From JANJWP01 sp049301335 (GTDB lineage: Bacteria > Patescibacteriota > Gracilibacteria > BD1-5 > UBA2023): a DNA stretch of 20,030 nt. Shown here piece by piece: positions 7,271-16,500 of this stretch. The notes beneath the pieces are model-generated. The model was not told where the DNA came from. It was given only the letters and a program-made list of their open reading frames with translations, and made no database searches. The position numbers were made by a program, and so were the translations under genes. How positions within the stretch are numbered: position 1 is the first letter of the stretch; each line of letters starts with the position of its first letter. The stretch spans positions 1 through 20,030 of the forward strand of contig JBAQKV010000036.1 in assembly GCA_049301335.1 (NCBI GenBank), in the 5' to 3' direction.

Positions 7271-7897
7271 CTAATGGTGGCCGCTCGCGCGGAGGAATAT
7301 TTTCAACAGGTTCAAAAACAGGTTGAGAATGTCCAGATAGAGGCTCATGGAAATGTCTATGGCGGCTCACCACGTCCGGTCTCACGCGAGTTTTTGAAGC
7401 CTGTTGAAATCGTAGACGAGGTACAGCACGAAAAGCATCGATCCGAAATACGGGAGGACGAGGTCTACGAACGACGATTTCCACCAAAACGAATTCAGGA
7501 GGGAGAAGACGATGAACATGACGAGCGCCAAGGACAGGTACCCCTTAAGGAAACCGAACTCCATGCCGGAGAACATTCCGAGCCATCAGGTTCCCACGGT
7601 CGCCGCCGCCGTACATACGAGCGCCTGGGTAATCGCGTTTCCCTGCCCGTTCTGCGAAATCATGTTCATCAACGGCCCCAGCATCCAGCCGATCCAGGCC
7701 GAAAAAACGACCATCAGCAAGATGTTCACCGGGTAATCGTTACGGAAAGCCATGGCCGCGAACAAGATCGCCAACGATATGAGAAAGCTCGCGATTTTGC
7801 CGACTATGACGTCTTTGTTGAGCGCGGAAACCGCGGCGGTGACGAGAAGCATTCCCCCGACGATGGAGAAAGTGCGGACGAAGAGGATGTCGAACAT
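7271..7897 (-). CDS. Bax inhibitor-1/YccA-YetJ family membrane protein with three UGA read as Gly
   Basis: The frame has 208 residues from the ATG at 7897 to a TAG, with UGA at 7586-7588, 7382-7384 and 7367-7369 (codons 104, 172 and 177). The protein is a chain of about seven membrane segments. The C-terminus is diagnostic: FVLYLVYDFNRLQKLA, then after two UGA codons ISMSLYLDILNLFLNLLKIF, matching the BI-1 ending (yD..ri...aalsLYLDilNLFl.LLril) with its two conserved Asp. Bacterial BI-1 proteins such as YetJ are pH-sensitive calcium-leak channels; other roles concern membrane protease control. The N-terminus is short, with only a few residues before the first segment and no clear ribosome site. 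No earlier standard start exists in frame before the upstream gene. Under the standard code the gene breaks into three. Confidence 0.88.
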
Positions 7898-7980
7898 GGC
7901 CTGGGTGCGGAAAGGATTTTCAGCAAGGGTATCCGAAGGTGCGGAAAAGGAAAATCCGCTTTCCTTTCGTCGGGAACGGA

Positions 7981-8427
7981 CTAGGGCAATCCCACCGTCT
8001 TGAGCACCGTTTCGCTCACCGCAAAGCGGTGTTCCGGCTTTTGGACCACGTGTCCTTTGGCTTCCAGACGGTAGAGTTCGGTAAAAATGCTGGACATGGG
8101 AACACCTCCGTGTCCTGCGATTTCCTTAGCGGTCATCTCGTCTTTAAAAAGCATGATGAAGAGGATCTTCCTTTGCTGGTTGGAAAGCGCGATTTCCGGA
8201 AACGGGCTGAAGAAAACGTTGGAAACGACGGATACGTCCAACTCCGACACGTTGTCGAACCGCGGCAATTCGAAGGCTTTCAAGACCCGGGAAACCCTTT
8301 CGGAAACGATTTTCATTCTCCCGTCGCACGTATCTACCACGGCCTGGAGCTCTGATTCCAACGTCTGAAGCCGAGCTTTGGGAACTTCGACGATGGAAGC
8401 TCCCAGTCCGCCCAATGTAATGCTCAT
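7981..8427 (-). CDS. TrmB-like winged-helix transcriptional regulator
   Basis: A 148-residue protein from the ATG at 8427 to a TAG, with no UGA. Residues 13-50 form a long amphipathic helix, possibly a coiled coil (KARLQTLESELQAVVDTCDG). The C-terminal half carries a winged helix: LSNQQRKILFIMLFKDEMTA, then KEIAGHGGVPMSSIFTELYR as the helix-turn-helix and LEAKGHVVQKPEHRFAVSE as the wing, typical of TrmB/MarR-like repressors. The open frame continues upstream to 8586, but that part overlaps an AHSA1-like remnant in another frame, so the internal ATG is preferred. It heads a minus-strand cluster with the BI-1 (83-nt gap), AlkZ-like and DUF1761-like genes and may regulate them. Its ligand is unknown. 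Confidence 0.75.
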   Translation of the reverse strand: MSITLGGLGASIVEVPKARLQTLESELQAVVDTCDGRMKIVSERVSRVLKAFELPRFDNVSELDVSVVSNVFFSPFPEIALSNQQRKILFIMLFKDEMTAKEIAGHGGVPMSSIFTELYRLEAKGHVVQKPEHRFAVSETVLKTVGLP

Positions 8428-8447
8428 ACCGCGTCTTTCGTAAGTTG

Positions 8448-8556
8448 TTAAACGAGACTTTCCACGTACTTCTTGAAATTCGCGAGGATGGCGCTCCAGC
8501 CGGCGGTCTGCATCTCCGGAGAGTGGATGTGTCAAGGTTCGCTTTCTTCGCCCAAC
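8448..8556 (-). pseudogene. 3' remnant of an AHSA1/START-like gene
   Basis: Upstream of the TrmB-like gene a frame ends in TAA (8448-8450) and reads MQTAGWSAILANFKKYVESL, very like the C-terminus of AHSA1/SRPBCC proteins (GW..IL..Lk.yvE). It contains one UGA (8532-8534) in GEESEP-[UGA]-HIHSP. Upstream of about 8556 the similarity disappears into a hairpin region. There is no room for the missing ~100 residues before the membrane gene at 8763, so this is best explained as a truncated relic. Only about 35 residues support the call. Confidence 0.5.
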
Positions 8557-8576
8557 CGACTCTCTACTCCCCGAGG

Positions 8577-8607
8577 GCTCCGGCATCCGTCCGGAGCTTT
8601 TCTTTTT
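8577..8607 (+). terminator. Terminator-like hairpin in the remnant region
   Basis: GCTCCGG (8577-8583) pairs with CCGGAGC (8591-8597) around a 7-nt loop, followed on the plus strand by TTTTCTTTTT. No plus-strand gene is seen upstream, so it either ends an antisense transcript or is left over from a rearrangement. A second inverted repeat, GTACCG-TTCC-CGGTAC, follows near 8616-8631. I see no gene I can support between 8557 and 8762. Confidence 0.45.
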
Positions 8608-8762
8608 CCATGAGAAAGTACCGTTCCCGGTACAGTCCCGGCGGCATCCTCAACGCCGAATGGCTGCAGAAATTGAGTTGATTCGAAAGGATGCTGGAGC
8701 CTCGGGAACGTAGAAAGTTAGGCGACTAAAAAGCGGGGAGCGGAAGCCAAATCGTTAGCTTC

Positions 8763-9194
8763 CTAAAATCCTCTGGTTTTTGCCTGAATTATGAACCATA
8801 CGGTTACCCCAATAAGAAAAAGTGGTCCAGCGATGAGAAGCATCCTAAATGGCAAACCCCATTCATAAACTGCGTTCGGAAATTCCGCTCTTAAATTCTG
8901 TGCTAACATACGAGGAACGATGCGGGATCAGAAAACGCTCAGTCATTGAAATTTTTTGTATGCCGTAAAATGCATTGCGTAAAAATGAATGCCATTGTAA
9001 ACGGCTATCAGCAGCGCCCATGCTATCATTATTCGGAGTCACTTCGCCAAGTCGTCGAGAAAGCCGAAACTTAAGGGAAATCGATAAGCGAGATATAGCA
9101 GCGCATAGAGTGTGATCCTCCCTAAAAATACTGCGTTGTCGAATATTCCGGCTTTACGAATATCGTCTTCCGACCACGGTACGTTCGTTTTCAT
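8763..9194 (-). CDS. Small three-segment membrane protein with three UGA codons, unknown family
   Basis: The ATG at 9192-9194 opens a 143-residue frame ending in TAG at 8763-8765. UGA codons occur at 9039-9041, 8943-8945 and 8928-8930 (residues 52, 84 and 89). Without recoding no ORF is visible here, because the longest uninterrupted piece has about 50 residues. Reading UGA as glycine gives an orderly protein: hydrophilic start (MKTNVPWSEDDIRKAG), hydrophobic segments at about 21-46, 53-76 and 113-136, and a charged end. RIMIAWALLIAVYNGIHFYA and LLIAGPLFLIGVTVWFII are clear membrane spans. TGG is used for Trp in the same frame. The DNA is visibly more AT-rich than its neighbours, hinting at transfer from another lineage using the same code or at relaxed selection. 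I do not recognise the family. Confidence 0.72.
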
Positions 9195-9266
9195 GAGGAA
9201 AATTTATCAATATGGGAAAAGTGTAACGAAATTGGCGAATTCTGGATACGATTGTTAATCATTATC

Positions 9267-9358
9267 GGTTCGCACGGGCTCTTCCCCGCCGCCGAATGCG
9301 GCTTCGGACGCGGAGGTCGCGAACCAAATCATTGGCCCACTCGAATGCTTCGCATCCG
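9267..9358. repeat. Structured ~92-bp repeat, copy 1
   Basis: This sequence matches 10052-10144 in direct orientation at roughly nine of ten positions, with a 44-nt identical core (GCCGCCGAATGCGGCTTCGG and surroundings) and an identical 18-nt end (TCGAATGCTTCGCATCCG). Inside, GGTTCGC and GCGAACC form outer arms, CCGAA-TGCGGC-TTCGG an inner hairpin and ATGC-TTC-GCAT a second one. It lies just before the promoter of the 179-codon gene. It has no open frame I would call a gene. Confidence 0.85.
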
Positions 9359-9379
9359 AACTTCGAATTCAAGCAAACT

Positions 9380-9407
9380 TTGACAATACGAAAAATTCTT
9401 TTATTAA
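9380..9407 (+). promoter_or_regulatory. Promoter of the 179-codon gene
   Basis: A perfect TTGACA (9380-9385) is followed after 16 nt by TATTAA (9402-9407) in AT-rich DNA. The leader is about 30 nt and ends with the ribosome site GAGAGG (9431-9436), 7 nt before the ATG at 9444. Confidence 0.6.
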
Positions 9408-9443
9408 CGGATTACTAAACAAATACGAAAGAGAGGCGACACA

Positions 9444-9983
9444 ATGGAACCGGTTTTCAAAATCCCCACGATCGGCGATCAAGTCGAACTGACGGAAAAT
9501 TGGACATTCCCGCTCTTTGAAGAACGGCGAAACAAGCCCTTGTTCAAAATCGTGGCTCCGGAACGGAAAATAACGAGACACCACATGGAGGAGCTCGATT
9601 ACATCCCGTTCCTCCGAGCGAACCGTCCTGCGAACTGTCCGCACATATTCGAACCTGGCGGTGAAAATCCCGAGAATCTCCGTCAGATTTGGGACGAATA
9701 CAAAAAAACCGAGAAATGGAAAAACTTCTCCCGTCTTTACTGGGAAGCCAACCATGCGTTCCAGTTGAAGAATTCAGTATCGGTTACCCTTCCCGTCGGA
9801 ACTTGCCTGGAAGTCGACCGGATATACATCCGTCAAAAATCGGGAGAATTCGATTCGGTAACGTTCAAGATCCGTACCGAAGAAAAATCCCCGATGACCA
9901 ACGTCAGGTTCTGGGTGAAACGGAGTGATGCCAACAATATCGTTGGCATTTACGTCCGAGCAGACGAATTCAATATGATTTGA
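9444..9983 (+). CDS. Hypothetical 179-residue protein between two repeat copies, apparently ending at UGA
   Basis: The ATG at 9444 has a ribosome site GAGAGG 7 nt upstream and a clear promoter. The soluble protein has no signal peptide or membrane segment. The C-terminal half (VTLPVGTCLEVDRIYIRQKS, then FDSVTFKIR and NVRFWVKRSDANNIVGI) resembles a beta-rich domain often seen at the end of bacterial accessory proteins, but I cannot name a function. It ends with TGA (9981-9983), directly followed by a small hairpin and then a strong terminator, so a true end there is likely. If UGA is glycine the frame runs on through the terminator and repeat copy 2 to a TAA at 10170-10172. It has no internal UGA. 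Flanking direct repeats, an own promoter and an own terminator make it look like an inserted cassette. Confidence 0.75.
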   Translation: MEPVFKIPTIGDQVELTENWTFPLFEERRNKPLFKIVAPERKITRHHMEELDYIPFLRANRPANCPHIFEPGGENPENLRQIWDEYKKTEKWKNFSRLYWEANHAFQLKNSVSVTLPVGTCLEVDRIYIRQKSGEFDSVTFKIRTEEKSPMTNVRFWVKRSDANNIVGIYVRADEFNMI

Positions 9984-10002
9984 CGGCTTCGAGCCGTTAC
10001 CG

Positions 10003-10032
10003 CCCCGTACGCAAGTACGGGGTTTTTCTTTT
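10003..10032 (+). terminator. Rho-independent terminator after the 179-codon gene
   Basis: CCCCGTAC (10003-10010) pairs perfectly with GTACGGGG (10015-10022) around a GCAA tetraloop, followed by TTTTTCTTTT. A smaller hairpin, ACGGC-TTCGA-GCCGT (9983-9997), starts on the last base of the UGA. Confidence 0.93.
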
Positions 10033-10051
10033 GTAAAATCAGGGTGTCACG

Positions 10052-10144
10052 GGTTCGCCCACGGCTCTTCCTCGCCGCCGAATGCGGCTTCGGACGCGGA
10101 GGTCGCGAACCAAATCGTTGGTTCGCTCGAATGCTTCGCATCCG
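10052..10144. repeat. Structured ~92-bp repeat, copy 2
   Basis: Direct copy of 9267-9358, with one extra base near the start and a differing short block (GTTGGTTCGC against ATTGGCCCAC). In this copy GCGAACC and a second GGTTCGC face each other around AAATCGTT, giving a further possible hairpin. It lies downstream of the terminator of the 179-codon gene. Confidence 0.85.
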
Positions 10145-10150
10145 TCCTCC

Positions 10151-10164
10151 GTTCGAGCCCCGGC
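10151..10164 (+). repeat. Inverted copy of the tRNA-Lys T-arm
   Basis: GTTCGAGCCCCGGC here is the exact reverse complement of 10237-10250, part of the T arm of the minus-strand tRNA-Lys. No complete tRNA can be folded on the plus strand here. It abuts repeat copy 2 and may mark an old recombination or integration point. Confidence 0.6.
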
Positions 10165-10186
10165 ATCGATAACCGCAATGAATCAC

Positions 10187-10216
10187 AAAAGCACCCCGCT
10201 TTCACGGGGTGCTTTT
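10187..10216 (-). terminator. Terminator of tRNA-Lys, possibly bidirectional
   Basis: AAAAGCACCCCG (10187-10198) pairs perfectly with CGGGGTGCTTTT (10205-10216) around a 6-nt loop, with T-rich ends on both strands. It lies 10 nt downstream of the encoded CCA end of the tRNA. Confidence 0.9.
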
Positions 10217-10226
10217 TGATGATTCA

Positions 10227-10302
10227 TGGTGGGTTCGCCGGGGCTCGAACCCGGGACCTTGGCCTTAAAAGGGCCCTGCTCTACCGACTGAGCTACGAAC
10301 CC
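10227..10302 (-). tRNA. tRNA-Lys (anticodon UUU) with encoded CCA
   Basis: The 76-nt minus-strand sequence folds as a standard cloverleaf. Acceptor GGGTTCG pairs with CGAACCC, the D stem is GCTC/GAGC, and the anticodon loop CTTTTAA has TTT at positions 34-36. The T arm is CCGGG-TTCGAGC-CCCGG. The discriminator A and CCA are encoded. The outermost pair of the anticodon stem (27-43) is a G-A mismatch. An excellent promoter lies at 10355-10383 and a terminator at 10187-10216, so it is a single-gene unit. Confidence 0.97.
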
Positions 10303-10354
10303 GCGCTGCGGGGGTGTGGATAAAACTCGCGTCTCTCCACATCGGTGCGGGCCG

Positions 10355-10383
10355 ATTGTAAAGAAAAGATTCCCGAAGTCCAA
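10355..10383 (-). promoter_or_regulatory. Strong promoter of tRNA-Lys
   Basis: On the minus strand TTGGAC (10378-10383) and TACAAT (10355-10360) are exactly 17 nt apart. Transcription would start near 10348, about 45 nt before the mature tRNA end, leaving a 5' leader for RNase P to remove. Confidence 0.75.
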
Positions 10384-10463
10384 TTTTTTTCTCGCAAAAG
10401 AACCGCTTTAACAAATCCCCGGAAAGCCTCATCGGAAAAGGAAAAAATGGGGTGCTTCTTTTT

Positions 10464-10491
10464 TTGCAAACCACCCGTGAAATGATAAACT
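10464..10491 (+). promoter_or_regulatory. Probable promoter of the giant secreted-protein gene
   Basis: TTGCAA (10464-10469) and TAAACT (10486-10491) are 16 nt apart, with a short leader of about 30 nt before the ATG at 10527. It diverges from the tRNA-Lys promoter. No convincing Shine-Dalgarno sequence is visible. Confidence 0.45.
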
Positions 10492-10526
10492 GGCGAGGAT
10501 AGCACGAATACGCTCAAAAACTCGGA

Positions 10527-13500
10527 ATGAACACTTCAAAAAGACTCTTCTCGGAACGTTTCAAACGGTACGTTTCGTCCCTTCTCATTTTCGCCATCCT
10601 CTTCGGGCAGACGGTACACATCCCGCTCCTCCAGACGACCAAGGCGGCCGAAGCCGAATATCCCAACCTCGTCGCGGTCCTCGTGAACGAGGGTTCGTTT
10701 TCGCGCGACGTCAAAAGCAAGCTCGAACGCTACGGCGAAGACGTGCAGGCCAATTTGGCCGGCAGTCGCGTTTCGATCATCTCGATCCCCGACGACACCA
10801 CGCCCGAAAAAATCGCCGCGCTTCTCGAAAAGCTCTACTACGAAGGCGACGGCAACGGGCTTTCGCGCCTCGTGGGAACCGTGCTCGTCGGTGATTTGCC
10901 GATGCCGGTCGTCCACCGCGGAGAAAAAACCTTCCTCTCGGTTTTCCCCTACGTCGATTTCGTAGACAAGTCTTTCGTCTACAAGGCCGACAAGGGATAC
11001 TACGAGTATTCCGAAACCCCTGCCGCCTCCGACACGCCCGAAATCTGGCACGGCATCGTCCGTTCCAATACCGGCGACAAGGATAAGGACGAAGGGCGCG
11101 TTTCCGCCTTCTTCGACAAGACCCACGAATACTACCAGAAGACCGGCCGCTTCGAGACTTCCAAGTTCCGCATCCAGCCGCACGTCTTCTATTTCGACTC
11201 CTACCACGACCAGCTTTCGAGCAAGTCCTCCGAATGGAAGTCGTACCAGCTCATGCTCCAGTACGCCGAAGAAATCGCGTACAACCGTTTCAACAAGCAC
11301 CTCGCCAAGACCGTCTACGAAGCGTACCAGGGATACATGGGCGCCGACGTTCCCGACGCTTCGGGCACCGATATCGGGAAAATCCTCGCCGCCAATACCG
11401 GCGCGACGCTCAATTTCGACAGCGCCCCCGACGTCCAAACCCGCGAACCTATCGAACAGTCCCTCAAGAAATTCTTCCAGGTCCTCAGCGAAAAATACTT
11501 GGGCGACATCCTCCGTTACGTCCATAATGCCGGACGCTACGGAACCGGCAACGACGTGCGCGTCGACGTTCCGGCCATCATCGTCGGCAAGAGCGACGAA
11601 CTCATGAAGCGCTCGCTCAAGGACGCCAACACCACCTTCGAAGACGCGGTCGACGCCCTCGTGAAGGGCGGTTTGGCGCGCAACGTCGCCGTGGGCCTGA
11701 CCTACAAGGTCGACGACGCTTCCGCGACCGCCGGCACCGCCGCTACCGAAACCGCTCCGGCGGCATCGGGAACCGCCAAGACTTCCAGCCGCACCTACCG
11801 GAATTTCATCTTCGGCAAGCAGGGCTCAGAGATCAACGCGGCCAACGAATGCACCATCGTCCGCGGATCGACCCTCCCCATCGAAGCGAACCGCGGTTTC
11901 AACGCGTACAACACCCAGGGCGACGTTTCGCTCCTCCAGAAAGACCTCCCGTCCGGCCGTTGTTTCCCGGGGAACGCCGCTGCCGCCATGTCCTTTTGGG
12001 GAAACAATTCGCCCCTCAAGCTCGACGTCAGCCGAAGCGGAGAAGGAATCATGACCCTCATCGGCAACGCCTACGACGGCTATATCAAGCCGACGTTCGA
12101 CATGGGCGGCGCCAAGGAAATCAAACTCGACGCGACCTCTGGAAAGAACGAAAAGGGGCTCTCGGTGGCGTCTCCGCTCGACTGTACCGCGCAGAAGCTC
12201 TGGATTTCGGATCCGTACGTCGACACGTCGGAACTCGGCGGCAAGTCCGGCTTCCCGGCGGAACGCCCGGGCCAGCCTATCGCCTGTACTACCGACACCG
12301 TCGGAAACTCGCTCAAGATCGACACGTTCGAAAACTACTTCTCCAAGGGGTTCCCGAGCGAAACCTGTACCACCCACCACCTCCTCCTCGACGGCGTCGA
12401 AACCAAAAAGGACGGTTCTTGGTGCGACGCGGGCGACGGCAGCTATGCCCACATCGACAAGACCTACTCGTACAAGAAGGTCCTTTCCGTCATCGAACAC
12501 AAATCCCCTACCGACCGGGAATACGGCGAAGAACTCAAGAATTTCCTCACCCCGTCCCTCCCGGCCGATAAGGACCGCTACGTCGACTTCGTCAGCGCCA
12601 AGGGAAACTACGTAAAGATTTCGTATCCCAACCTCTTCCGCATCTCCTTTCCGGAAGACGAAGACCTCACCGCCGAAAAGGCGCAGGCGAAGATTAAGGA
12701 AGTCCTCGACGCGAAGAGCGCCGAAATCAATGCCTTGATAGCTTCCGAGGCCGGATCCGGCCCACTCTACGACGCGCTGAAAAACGGAGCGTACCCGTCC
12801 GGCACCAAGATCGACCTCTACGGCCAGCTGTCTTCCAAAGAAGAAATGCTCCAGTCGGTTGTCGACGCCGTGGTATGGAACAATCTCGCCAACGCGACCG
12901 CCAAGTACGCCTACGTGCTCGAACACCACCTCGACATCGACGGCAATTCCAAATACCCGATCGCGAGCCATAAAGAAGACTACGAAGTTTCCTACGTGGT
13001 CGGAAAGGGCGACGCCCGAAACATGTACGTCAAGCTCGACCCCGCCGCCAAGGACGGACCGGGCGCCGAAGTTTCGGACATCCTCCGGAAATCCGCCGAG
13101 CAGCTCGCCGCCATCGACGCTTCCAACGTCGCTTCGGGCGGACCGGGCGAAAAGGCCGAATTCAAATGCTGACCTCCGGAAGGGGTCGAACTCCCCAAGT
13201 GGATGCCCGCGATTTTCTGCTGGCTCGGCTCCATCATGCCGCCGACCATCAGCGCCGGAAACTGTTCGCCGAATTCTTCCGTCGACATCGCCGACCTCAT
13301 CAACAAGCACTACGGCGCCGACAAGAACGGCAACGGGATCCCGGATTACCAAGAAGATTCCAACGGCAACGGCATCATCGACGGCGCCGAATACGTGAAG
13401 GACGGGGCCATCAAACTCTCCGCCACCCCCAAGCGCGCTCCGTACCGCGAAAGCGTGGCGCTCGCCGCCATCCTCGAAAACAAGGACGGCGTGCAGGTGT

Positions 13501-16500
13501 ACGTCGACTCGGTCAACGACGTTTCGTTCGACGTGACCAAGGTCGTCGCCTACTCCGGCGGCATCGCGACCGAAAAATACCGTCGCGGCGCTTCCGGCGA
13601 GCTCGGCAATTCGGTCAACGTCAAAGACTACGTCAATTTCGGGCAAATCAGCGTGAAGGCGAAGGAAGGCAAGGCCACCTACGTGCTCACCACCAAGGAC
13701 CGCGACGCCGACGTCTACTTCGACGCCACCGTCGCCCCCCGCGACAAGGACGGCAAGGCCGCGTTCGTAAAAACCTCCAACGAAGCCAAACTCGAAATCC
13801 GCGCGGAAACCCTCCAAATCGGGCTCACTTCTTCGGGCTCGTCCATTTCGAGCTATGCCAAAGCCGGCGAATATTCCGAAGTCTCGTTCCCCATCAAGAA
13901 GATCGGAAAGGGCGGAACGGCGCTCGCCGTAGCATTCCCGGTCACCGTCCGCGTCACCGACGACGATTCCGGAAAATCCGTCGCCGACCCGGTCGTCACG
14001 AACAAGGACGTCTGGACCTACACCGGAAACCTCCTCAAGCAGTCCGCGAACTACCGTTTCGAATTCACCGATAAGGAAGGCGTCACCGGCAGCCAGGTGC
14101 TCACCGTTACGGCGGGAGCGGCCACCAAGCTCGAACTCGCCCCGTCTTCGACGCTCTTCGTCAAGAACGAAACCGTCACGGTGCTCGCCAAGGTCGTCGA
14201 CCAGTACGGAAACTACGCCAAGGGCGATCTCGTCGACCTCCACGGCAAAATCGAAGGCGGCGGCTACTTCCTCGAAAACAAATCGGACGAACTGAACCGC
14301 TCGATCGTCGAAGGGTTCACCACGTTCGAAATTTCCACGAGCGACGGCGGAAAAAACCTCAAGTTCTCCCTCGAAATTAAAAACCGCAACCTCTCCGCGA
14401 CCACTTCGTTCCGTTCGCTCGACTATGCCAAGGCGGTGGTCGACGTGGAAAACCGCGACAAGATCGTCGTAGGCAAGGAGCCGCACGCGGTACGCATCAA
14501 GCTCGTCGACGGCGACGGAAAGATCCTCACCGGCTTCGACGGCGTGGCGGCGTTGAACTTCCCGCAGCTTTCGGGCGTTTTCGATACCAACTACCTCGCC
14601 ATCAAGGACGGCCTCTCCACTACGGGAGCGCTCCTCTCGCCCAAGTACGTCGCGGGGAAGGACCTTAAGATCGAAACCTACGTTCCAGGCGTCAAAGACG
14701 TGGAAGGCAACGTCCTCACCGTCTATCCGGACGTTCCGATGCGCGTTTCCCTCGAAACCGAAAAACCGGCCATCGAAGCTCGGACAGGCGAAACCGAAAC
14801 CGTCACCGCCAAGCTCTTCGACCGCTACGGCAACCTCGCGTACAACCATGCCGACGGCGCGTACTCCTCGAAGTTCTCGATTCCGGAACTCTTCCATAAG
14901 TACCTCCGTTTCCCGGGCAAGGTCTTCGCGAAGGATTCCCAATTCAAAGAAGGCATCGCGACCGTCACGGTGGAAACCACCCGCCTCCCGGGAAGCCCGT
15001 ACGTCATCGCCGAAGTCGCTCCGGGTCTCGAATCGAATTCGTACTCTGTCACCGACAAGTCCGGCTCGACCGTCACGATTTCCGGATATTCCAAAAACGC
15101 CGTCGTCGTCGACAGCTACTACCTTTGGAACAAGGAAAAGGTGAACAAGCTCCAATACAACGGGCTCTACACCGTCCTCGCCGGCGCCGATTACGGAAAC
15201 TTCACCGAACGCGACTATTTGGGCGGCGAGATCCTCTTCAACCCGGATTCCCGTTCCATGGCGGTCACCACCCTCGTGAACGACGCCACCGAACGCCAGA
15301 AGACCTTCTCGGTCACTCCGGGCGGAAAAACCGAACTCCCGTCGGGCGATTCGCTCGTCACCGCCGAAGTTTCGTCCGTCGCCGGACGCACCTCGGTAGG
15401 GTTCTACGACCCCTTCTATAAGGAATACGTCGCGCGCGCGTATTTCAATTTCGCCGAAGGATCCGACCGCATCGCCTGCAAGAACGACGGACAAGAAGGC
15501 ATCGACAACTGCGAAGTCCCCACCGGAAAGCCGTTCACCCTCCTCAAGGGCTACGGCGACGCCACCGCCGTTTCGCAGGGCGGACTCGCGCTCGTCCTCA
15601 AGGGGGCACGCATCCTCGAAATCGACGCGAACGGGGCCGTTTCCGCGCTTCCGAGCGTCCGTCTCGAAGTCGATAAGGACAATTCCAAGAACCTCCTCGC
15701 CGTCAAAGTCGTCTCGAACAACCAGGAAGTCGGATACTTCGCCGCCAAGCTCCGCGCCGATTCCGTCGTCCTCACCAAACCGGCCGAAATCAAAAAGGCC
15801 CTCGCCGAAAATCCGGGCAAGGTCATCGTCGAAGCCGTTTCCTCGCGCTACTTCCCGCAGGACTCCTTCCTCGGCAATTCTTCCCGCGGGGCGAAGGGAA
15901 TCTCGTTCTACTCGAACCGCGACCTCGACGGTTCGAACGCCGACCGGGAAATGATCGGCAGCGCCGACAAATCCGGTTTCGAAGAATACCGCGAAAAACA
16001 GGGCGTCGGATGGGAAGGACAGAACAAGACCCTCCTCGAATTCGCCGGAGGAAGTTCGGTAGGCGAAGCCACCCGTTTCAATTCGACCTATTCCACCGTC
16101 AACTTGGGCGACCCGGTGTTCCGCGTCAAGCAAGCGACCAACGAAGGTTCTTACGACCGTACCCTCGGCACCCGCCTCATGGACGCCGTGGGCGACACCA
16201 TCGAAAGCTATAAGAAGTTCGACTTCAACGGCGACTCCTACGAAGACCTCGTCGTCTTCTTCGAAAGCGGAAAAATCCGCCTCTTCGCGAACCTCCAGGG
16301 AAGCTATAAGGACATGGGCTACCTCGCCTACGTCTCGGACGCCGGAAAGGCCCGCAAGGGCGTCGGCGATTTCGCGGGCGACGGATATTCCGACATCGCG
16401 GCCGTCACCAACAAGGGGCAACTCATCATCCTCGACAATAAGGAAGGCAAATTCACCCGCAAGGAAGCCGTCATCGTCGACGATAAGGACAACCTCACCC

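Noticed and set aside
6942..7588. AlkZ-like and BI-1 genes as pseudogenes broken by nonsense mutations
   Set aside because: All interruptions are UGA, never UAA or UAG, the reading frame is intact on both sides and the family motifs continue without frameshift.
7274..7984. Plus-strand frame of 236 codons, very rich in charged residues
   Set aside because: It is antisense to the Bax-inhibitor-1 gene; the membrane protein on the minus strand matches its family to the last segment once UGA is read as sense.
9369..9755. Minus-strand ORF of 128 codons
   Set aside because: It overlaps the promoter and first half of the 179-codon plus-strand gene, which has better start signals.
10183..10383. Minus-strand ORF containing KAKVPGSSPGEPT
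   Set aside because: This is the well-known spurious translation of a tRNA-Lys gene.
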